A stretch of 64,000 bases of DNA from Chelonoidis abingdonii (Eukaryota; Chordata; Testudines; Testudinidae), in NCBI RefSeq assembly GCF_003597395.2, contig NC_133778.1, positions 13,640,512-13,704,511 of the forward strand. Reading direction: 5' to 3'. Below, piece after piece: positions 56,366 to 64,000 of the stretch. Under the pieces are notes generated by a model, which was not told where the DNA came from, did not search any database, and worked only from the letters and a program-made list of their open reading frames with translations. The first letter of the stretch is position 1, and each line of letters opens with the position of its first letter. A program made the position numbers and the translations under genes.

Positions 56366-57638
56366 TGTAACCCTTCTGCCAGGCCGAATTGATAGCAGCA
56401 AGGGCCGGGTTCAATACATAGGGGTCCCTTCCCTACAGCATAATGCAAAACCTGCTCAAGCCCCCACCCAGTGACCTGGGAAAATCTTACACACACCCCT
56501 GGGCACCTCGAAGAGGCAATACTTCCCCTCTCGCAAGCACAGAGTCTCAGTATAGCAGAAAATGTTTAATAACATGAGGTAAACAACAGAGCATTAAATT
56601 GGGAAAACACCTCAACTAGAGTTCATAGACCAAACCATGAGCAAAGACCCACCCCAGGAAATGGCCGTGTCCTCTTCCCTGGGCTCTTGAGTCCAGCAAC
56701 CCCAAAATCACCGACAGTCCCAAAAGTCTCGCAACCCAAAAGTCTCTGTCCTGTGTCAGTGCAGCCCCAGAGTTCAAGAGTCTATGTGCAGGGGTTTTTC
56801 CCTCTCACACCAGCCTGGGTAGAAGAGGGAACCTTACGTGGTCCGGGGCCAACTGCCCTGCCTCTCCATGGGATTCTGCTTCCGCCTTCCCCATGAACTG
56901 CTCAGTTCCGCTGTGTTCCGCTCCGCTCTGCCAGCTGCTCTGCTTCACCAGCCATCCCGTGATCCACTCCAGCCGTCCCCGCAAACTGCTCGGCTCCGCT
57001 CACTCTGTGGGCTGCTCCAACCATCCCACAAACTGCTCCATTCTGCCAGCTGCTCTGCTCCATCAGCCATCCTGTGATCCACTCCAGCTGTCCCCGCAAA
57101 CTGCTCTGCTCGCTCCGTGGGCACTGCAACTGTCCCACAAACTGCTTGGCTCTGCCAGCTGCTCTACTCCACGATATAGCTTCAGTCCCCCCCGAGTTTG
57201 CACAGCTCTTTCAGCTCTTGGTGAGTTCAGCTCAGGAACCTGTAACTTAGGTTCTTAAGGGAATCAAAAATCAGCTCTGGTCTTCAAGAAGACCTCCTCA
57301 AGAAGAGGAGGTGCAATTGATGCTTCTGGCTCACACAAGGAGCCCACTCCCTTGTCTAGCGAGTGCCACTCAATTGATGGTGAGACTCCCTGTCACAAAG
57401 CAGTTTCACAGTTCCTCATCCACACAATCAGGGTGACAACACTCCACTCCTCCCGCCCCAACAACAAAGAAACTGGGGATCCCACAGCTGCCAAAGCAAC
57501 CATCCCAGGCTGCCATGGGCTATGCCAAGTGTGGTGGGTGTGCCTATGCAAACACGATCAACCCCAGAAATTCTTTTCCACACTTGCCATAATTCACCAG
57601 CTGATGTCAGGGTGGAGCTCACCCTGACTCTGCTTACA
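56366..57638 (-). mobile_element. 5' LTR of the PNMA-like element
   Basis: On the + strand it begins TGTAACCC and has a matching TTACA at 57634-57638 (or 57640-57644), giving inverted TGTAA/TTACA ends about 1.27 kb apart. It carries an imperfect 110-115 bp minisatellite (56927-57174) and, on the minus strand, an ATTAAA at about 56571. The outer boundary is uncertain because the partner LTR is missing. Confidence 0.6.
56927..57174. repeat. Minisatellite inside the LTR
   Basis: Two imperfect units, 56927-57041 (115 bp) and 57042-57150 (109 bp), both beginning tctgccagctgctct, and a partial third from 57151. Each contains smaller 'caaactgctc' echoes. Confidence 0.85.
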
Positions 57639-57689
57639 CTTACATTAGTAGTATTACATTTTTTTTTCTTGTTATACTAAAATCTTAGA

Positions 57690-58010
57690 GGCGCCATCCA
57701 TGTTAGGCACTATTCAAACACACAGGAAAAGCTAGCAGTTTTAGGCCTTGATCCTGCAGTTACTTGTCCCTGTGCTTTAACTTAACTATTGTTACCAGTC
57801 CTCTTAACTCCAATAGGAAGACTCACAGTAGTAAAGTTAAGCATGTCCATAAGTGTTTGCAGTTCAGATACGAAATAGGCAAGGCAACCAAAGGTGGGAG
57901 GTGAAGTGATTTGCCCAAGATCAACGCAGTTGGTCGGTGGCAGAGTCAGAAACACAACAGAAGTCTTCTGAGTGCCAGTCTACTGCCCTATCCACGGGAC
58001 CAATGGTGCC
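57690..58010 (+). repeat. Old LINE-like 3' fragments
   Basis: 'gccatccatgttaggcacta' and, after a short palindromic insertion (57744-57830), 'gaagtgatttgcccaagatc' to 'gtgccagtctactgccctat' follow the order of an ancient L3/L2-type tail. Confidence 0.45.
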
Positions 58011-59420
58011 CCATAGAAACTTTCATGACATTAACCGTTTCAATTAATATTGAAGCACGATTCTTTTTATTGGATGTTTGCATTTAAAAATCAGGTAGTG
58101 AACCATCTAAAATGTGATTGTCATGTACAAATGTTGGTTTCATAGGTACCATTTAGAAGATATTTTGGAAAAAAAAATGTGACCTAAAAGACTAGTGTCC
58201 TATAACCTACCCCATTACATGTTGAAGATGAAATTACTGAAGTTATCTTAGCAGAATGACAGAATTTTAGGCATAAACATGCAACTTAAAGTAACAGAAT
58301 CAGATTTGGAGCATAGTTGACAGGTCTGCTGAAAGGTTACCGAGAGAGTGTTATAGTTTTGGAAAAGTTCCGAGTATAGCAATGCTACTTTAAGCAATTT
58401 GTTCTAAGATAACGGTGATGTTTGTGCATTTTTCAGTGGAGTTTGGTAGCACATTTATTTTTTTGAACGATGAAACATGGTGGAGATAAAGAGAATGGGT
58501 GTATGGATCTCTATCACTTCGAAAAACACTATAGAATTATCCTGGGCAGGAAGTACATGTTAATCTCCCAGCATCGTCATCACTGGCCCATCATCACATT
58601 TTTGCAGCTTCATAAAAACGTGAAACATTTGGTGTTCACTTTGACAGTTTATTCTATAGGAATAAAGGCCTGAGCACCTTATACAGTGGTGGTTCCAAGT
58701 TCAGGTCAGTAAAGAATTTCTTCCGATTTGCAAAAGCTTGATCTTTGCCATATTGTCAGGGATTTGAAAAGAGCATCTGCAGTTCGAAGAGGCTGAATAA
58801 GACAGCAGCTGATAAAATACAGGAAAAGGTTTTGTCTGACTTATTATTGTAGTACACTTCTACTGGTAACTGAATCACTGTTTTTGGGAAAACTTTGAAA
58901 CCATTCAGCCTAATATTAAGCCCAAATGCTTGAGAGATCTAAAACTATCCTGGACAAAACACAAAGAGGTATCAGTCTTGAGCCGTGTAATTACACTGCA
59001 CTTGAAGTGGGATTTGCTGCCTTGAAGGGTGAATACCACTTAATGACACAGGGTTCCTTTAAGAGAGTCACTTCTTTCGTATAGGACTAGACCAAGGGAC
59101 AAATTCAGCATTAGTCCTTCTGGGAAATAGAAGAACTGTTCTAATATTTCCTTTCTATCTCATATGATTCTGTCATACTTTGTGCAGAGGGTACATCCAG
59201 GAGTAATAGAGCATTAGCTAGTGCTGACTAGCCAGTGCTCTGATGTTGCTTCCAGGTGATAATTTGCTGGAGACGATAGATGTGTGTACAGAAATTCTGA
59301 TTGATTGATTGATTTGCTGCACATAACATACATGTGGTGATGAGGGGCATATAACTACCTGGATTGACTGGTAGAGGGATACACAGCACCTTAGAAAAAT
59401 TAGTGAATGTTCACAGAATT

Positions 59421-59545
59421 GATCATGAAGTGAGCTGTAGCCCATGAAAGCTTATGCTCAAATAAATTTGTTAGTCTCTAAGGTGCCACAAGTACTCCTG
59501 TTCTTTTTACGGATACAGACTAACACAGCTGCTACTCTGAAACCT
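59421..59545. mobile_element. Penelope-like repeat fragment
   Basis: Contains 'agctgtagcccatgaaagct', 'ttgttagtctctaaggtgcc' and 'cagactaacacagctgctac', the second subfamily in reverse orientation. A clear target duplication was not found. Confidence 0.6.
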
Positions 59546-61300
59546 GTCATCAAATTTCTGTTTCTACTATCAAAACAACTTTCTTTTCCAGTGAATGTGG
59601 AAAATTTTTGAATTTCTCCACATTCACTCCAGAGCAAAATTTCATCTATTTGTCAGAAAAGTTTCATTTGTTTATTTATTTTTTTTACCCCTTTGGCTAT
59701 GTACTTAAATCTCTTGTTTTTGAGGAAAAAAGCAAAAATTTCATAGCAAACATACATAGAAGCAAATTTTACTTTTTAGCACACAGGCAACTCCTGGGAC
59801 ATTTATGGGTGTTTGTAGCATCTTAGTTGAGATGAATTAATTGAATTTAACCCCATCCATTTCACATTTGTGAAATGTTGAAAATACAGTGGGAGGATAT
59901 CTTTGCATAGGCCTAGTGGTAAATTCAGAAATTACATTAAAAAAAAATACAGCACCCTGGGTACTAAACTGTTTGGGAGTAGAGATGGCGAATGGACATC
60001 TTCCAGCCGGTAGCTGTGTTGTCATGTGTTTCAATAATTATCCAGCTCTATTAAAATGAATTCTGGAGTACTATCCTAAATGCAATGCATGGGGCTCTCT
60101 TTGAATACGCTCTTTTCCTTTAACTGAGAGTATAAATCCAGTATAAAATATAGTTTATGGTGTGTATGCATCTTAATATTTTATGAAAATTCACTGTAAA
60201 AAGTGAAATACTGTAAATCTTTTTGTAGGGAATATAGTTTGGTAGGTAGGTTTGCCATCTTATCACCCTAAAATAAAGGTCCTGCTGTCTTTTCCTAGCA
60301 CTGGGCCGACTGGTTCTTAATATAATGCCAGCAAAGAGCATTCATTAAATATGAATTTAGAAAGGTTGCAGTTGTGTAAAAAGTTGTTTAAAATCTTCCA
60401 GTTTTATGGGCTCACACAGCGTCCAATGAAACTTTTCTAGATAAACTGTTACTTGTGAATCATATCAATCTAGCAGCCAATTAAAAACTTGAATAACTTA
60501 TTGTACTATAATAAAGCCTGATTTGAAGTCAACTGATGAAGTTAATAGAAGTCTGTCTACTGAATTCAGTGGGCTTTGGATCTTGCCTGTGAAGAAATGA
60601 TTGATCTTTGGCTATGTACTTAAATAGCTAATTTTCATGGTTCCTCTCTATCCTATGGAAACATACCGGGTTTGATTCTTGTACCCTGTGCAAGCCCATT
60701 GAGAGTATATAAGCATATTTTCTGAAAATCTGAATGAAAATGAATTGCTGTTGGAAGCAGTAACGTCTTCTGAATGCTAAATGTATTGTGTGCTTTGACT
60801 GTATGGGGAAGAAAAAAAACATTTTAACATACAGGAGGAGCAAAACCAAACCAAACCCTAATGCATTTTTACAAGTTACTTCAAAATTTCAATCCTTCCC
60901 TATCAAGTTTCAGTTCAGAACACATTTTTATGGCTTAGTAATAAGCACCTGGAAATAATGATTTCTTACTGCTTGTCTTTTTTGCATGGGCTGTGGCTAC
61001 GCCTCTCTTGTTGCGATTCCAAGTGGGGTAATTACATTTTGCCTACCTAACATTCCTCTGTAGTTTCAGTTTGATAAGACTCTCTCAATTTTCTGTCCTG
61101 AGTCATTTCATTCCATTGATCCATGCTATTTAAGCAGAAATTCCCATGTAAGAATATATATTAAAAAAAACACATTCTAATCGCTACGCATTCAATTACA
61201 AAGAACAATAAATCAATAATAATTTCAGTATACTGAGACCTAATCAATAAGCAAATGGGAAGCTGCCTTTTTTGACCGTTTGCTCAATCTTGGCATTAGA

Positions 61301-61380
61301 CATTTGTTAGTCTCTAAGGAGCCACAAGTATTCCTGTTCTTTTTGCGGTTACAGATTAACACGACTGCTACTCTGGAACC
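61301..61380. mobile_element. Penelope-like repeat, short fragment
   Basis: 'atttgttagtctctaaggag' to 'acgactgctactctggaacc': only the terminal 80 bp of the second subfamily. Confidence 0.6.
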
Positions 61381-61723
61381 AATATCTTGAATAATACCTA
61401 TTATTATGATTGCTGTTATTATTATTATTATGTTGACACAGCAACTTCTTTTAATACAGTTTAATACTATGGGTACAGTCGAAGGAATCTGTATATATGT
61501 GTGGCTTGAAATTTGATGGAGATCACCAATCTACATGTTGTTTGATTAATATGATTCACCTATAGGGTTGAGATGTGAGTGACATGTACTATGGTGTAAC
61601 TGGGTAAGGAGTAGGATCAGGAAAAATTCAGATAAAAATACTTTGAAGAAGTAAATTGGAGACAGCAAGTAGCTATTTAAATCAAACCCGAGATGTGCTG
61701 ATATGACGTCAGTGGAGCATAGT

Positions 61724-61750
61724 GCGGGTTTGGCGGGTTTGGCGGGTTTT
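61724..61750. repeat. Triple 9-bp tandem repeat
   Basis: Three copies of gcgggtttg (the last ends t), in an otherwise AT-rich intron. Confidence 0.85.
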
Positions 61751-61940
61751 GTGCTAATGCTTTCAGAGTGCTCGGATTCTGCATTGTCCTTTGCACAAGC
61801 TCTGCTCACTTCTTCTCCTGGAGACCTATTTAAAACTAGAAAAAAAATCTAATGGTTCTCCTGCTGCCAAGAGTGATATTTTGTTATCTCATTTAGTCCA
61901 ATCTATCTAGCTGCCAGATAACCAATGTGATTTTCAGTAT

Positions 61941-62606
61941 CTATGGACAACCATACTGTATTATACATGAAGCTCTTTGAGAAATACTACGGCTGAAAAA
62001 CTTTCCACATTCATGACTTGTTTCCCCCTTAAAGTATGGATAAAACAAGTCAATGCTTTGATGTCCTTTATTAAAAACATTGCTAACATACTCAGGGGTG
62101 TAACAGAATACGAGCTCTGTGTAGTCACAAGTCCCTTCCATGATTGCTCGGTCCAGACCACAACATAGAGAGATCCTGTGTGGTGACAAACTTTGTTTTG
62201 TCTGAGTTGAAGAGCTTGGGAAGGCTACCAGCAACCTCCGTGGGGAATCACCCACGTATATACTACAGCTGAAATCTACCTCTTCTGTACCATTTGGGAC
62301 GCAGATCATCCTGGATAACAGACCTGTCCTAGTTAATATTCTTTGCAGAACTCTCACCAGTCTTGGAAATGATATGTTATAGTTCTGTTTATGATATAAA
62401 TCATAAGAGATGATTTCCAGTCCCAGGAGACTAAGCAACAGGTCGGGAAATTCTTGCAGCTGTTTTTCCCAGCTACTGGGAAAAGCAATCAGCGAGAGCA
62501 ATAAAGCCGTGTAAATGAGCAAGAATTTAAACCTCCCCCTAGCTGGAACCTCTTCACTGTAAGCTGTTTGGAAAAGAAGCCGCAAGTTCGTAGTGTTTTC
62601 AGTCAA
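61941..62606 (-). other. Unassigned 221-codon open frame, antisense in intron 12
   Basis: Second-longest open frame in the window. The stop-to-stop frame begins at a TTG directly after a TAA; the first ATG is residue 100, so an ATG-started product would have only 122 residues. A hydrophobic stretch (FKFLLIYTALLLSLIAF, residues 27-43), sequons N77-I-S and N105-G-T and several cysteines in the second half look like a membrane or secreted protein, but I recognise no family. No splice pattern or polyadenylation signal ties it to a gene. It may be a decayed retroelement or retrocopy, or chance. Confidence 0.25.
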
Positions 62607-64000
62607 TTAAGCTCATAAAACTTTGAGGCCTAATTGACTTTTTCCTTGCTTGTTTAATTAACTGAGTAATATTACTGTGGGACTTTTGTTTAACAAAAGA
62701 GACTCCTAATGAAAGATTACTCAACAGTTTATTTTCTATGTAAATAGAGGGATTTTTTTTTCTTCCTTTAACACAGTTTGTTTCTTTGTCAAACTTTCAG
62801 AAGCTCCTGGCAGAGCACTGTTTCTGGTCAGGTTTAGAAATAGTCACTGGAAGAGAAAAGATTTGTAGGCCTGTTTCTCATTTACATTTAAGGCCCCTTT
62901 ACCTTCTCTGGCAGTGTTAAAGGGGCCGTAAAGTGGACATGCATGTCATTTACACCAATTTATTACCACTGCCGCTCAAAGGGCTGCAGCATTACTCCCC
63001 CTGTGTGGCCAACCAGCTCCTCTGGCTAGTGTGTAGCTGTGGCAGACTGACTGCTTTCCCTCCTCTCCAGCCCTCGATGCTCGCTTTAGGGTATTGGGTG
63101 CTCCTTGGGGAGTAGCTAAAGAGGACTCTCGATGTTGAGTTCTGGAACTGCAATTAGGCCACATATGGCTGAGTGGAGGCTCGCGGCTCCCAGCTTTCTC
63201 CCCCCTATGCTGTGCCCCAAAGTAGGACCTATGCAGTGTCTGTTCCTATATTAACTAGGATCTTCCCCCCTACTGCCTTGTGTTATGTATGAGGAGGTGA
63301 CTGCCAGAGTGCTGCTGTCTTCATTAGTGTTACCTTAAAACATGTTTGCAGCTTAAGTAGGTCACTGGCACAATCACCAGTTGTGGGTCTGGGTGGGCTG
63401 TTCTGTTCCTACTGATTCTGTTGTCTTGGTCAGTTGACAGGGGCACCATAATCTCCAGATATTTCCTCTCTAGCACATGGATAGTCTGGTTGACATGACA
63501 TGGAATTACTCAGTGATAGCTAGTCCGCATCTCATATTTTCAGTGCTGTTCTCAACAGTGGAGAGTTGCCATAAACCAGCAAATGGGAATCAGTATCATG
63601 CCAACTCACAGCCCATGCCCACACCTCAGTAAAATAGCAGTGGATCAGTTTTTCACACTTCATAATCCAGCAATGAAGTGCTGATGGTGTTTTTGCCAAG
63701 ATATCAATAGTAGTGGCTTGGGGACTCTGGCATCAATAGCCTCGGAGCTGTCATGGTTCGTGTCCAGGCCTCCACTCTGACACTGAAACATGAACCAAAT
63801 GTCTCAGAATGTTTGTAACAGGAAGCATCGTGTTGTCTACAATACATGCGACATTTGCTAGTGTGTGGAGATTCAGTGCCTAAAACACAAAGGACTAGTG
63901 TAAATCCATCGACTTTGGAGGAAATTATTAAGAGGCAAACTGAATGAAATATCAAAAACTGCTTGGGGATATTAGAAAAATAAGTTTAGAGAGTTGTTTG

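Larger units (their letters stand above)
53615..57638 (-). mobile_element. LTR retrotransposon with PNMA-like Gag, truncated
   Basis: Minus-strand unit in the order LTR (56366-57638), primer binding site (56344-56361), leader, gag, protease and the start of pol, cut off at about 53.6 kb before the reverse transcriptase; no second LTR is present. Gag homology to the PNMA family, itself derived from Ty3/Gypsy-type elements, together with the protease wording, places it among Ty3/Gypsy-related elements. Visible lesions: frameshift near the gag start, a Penelope-like insertion in the protease, a further frameshift near 54131, a TAG at 53922-53924, and 3' truncation. It cannot move on its own. Confidence 0.75.
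49945..64000 (+). other. ERBB4: ERBB4 intron 12 (5' part)
   Basis: At least 14 kb of phase-1 intron, open at the window end. Contents: palindromic MITE (50.03 kb), solo LTR (50.2-51.2 kb), tRNA SINE (51.5 kb), mariner MITE (52.5 kb), CR1 tail (52.7 kb), minus-strand LTR retrotransposon (53.6-57.6 kb), old LINE tail (57.7-58.0 kb), two Penelope-like fragments (59.4 and 61.3 kb) and an unassigned minus-strand open frame (61.9-62.6 kb). I see nothing recognisable in 58.1-59.4, 59.6-61.2 or 62.7-64.0 kb. No exon 13 was found. Confidence 0.88.

Noticed and set aside
53615..57638. Intact endogenous virus
   Set aside because: No RT, integrase, envelope or second LTR; frameshifts, a stop, an insertion and truncation show it is a broken retrotransposon.
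49945..64000. ERBB4 exon 13
   Set aside because: Looked for a 133-bp exon with domain IV cysteines (CNHLC-type wording) and found none; it must lie beyond the window.

Overview
This is a vertebrate nuclear genomic window. It holds an internal piece of one large multi-exon gene on the + strand: exons equivalent to human ERBB4 exons 5-12, which encode most of extracellular domain II and all of domain III of the receptor tyrosine kinase HER4. All eight exons have intact AG/GT splice sites. Their lengths (66, 119, 142, 114, 127, 74, 91 and 200 bp) and intron phases match the EGFR-family layout, and the 933 nt (311 codons) read without a stop. Exons 1-4 lie to the left of the window and exon 13 onward to the right. 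About 98.5% of the window is intron.

The repeats point to a turtle, or at least a non-avian archosauromorph reptile. They include a tRNA-derived SINE with a CR1-type 3' tail (tortoise Pol III/SINE type), PIF/Harbinger MITEs with TTA/TAA target duplications, hAT and mariner-like MITEs, CR1 3' tails, a DIRS-like retrotransposon, solo LTRs with perfect 5-bp target duplications, and a very recurrent Penelope-like (pseudo-LTR-like) short repeat.

Layout: 1-8021 is the end of intron 4 (nested MITEs). 8022-8087 is exon 5. 8088-29214 is the 21-kb intron 5 (hAT MITE, solo LTR, palindromic MITEs, a decayed DIRS element at about 21.2-25.4 kb, Penelope-like copy). 29215-29333 is exon 6, 33728-33869 exon 7 (dimerization arm), 36558-36671 exon 8, and then intron 8 with a 2-kb Harbinger element. 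40263-40389 is exon 9, 45503-45576 exon 10, 47756-47846 exon 11 and 49745-49944 exon 12. 49945-64000 is intron 12, with a second solo LTR, SINE, mariner MITE and, on the minus strand at about 53.6-57.6 kb, an LTR retrotransposon whose Gag resembles the vertebrate PNMA family.

No complete gene, RNA gene, CRISPR array or prokaryotic feature is present. The only protein with a cellular role is ERBB4; everything else recognised is transposon-derived. The observations most worth follow-up are the PNMA-like gag-pro-pol remnant, whose gag/protease frame was split by a later 151-bp insertion; a hammerhead-ribozyme-like motif inside the Penelope-like repeat; the mutual nesting of Harbinger and Penelope-like copies; and an unassigned 221-codon antisense open frame in intron 12.
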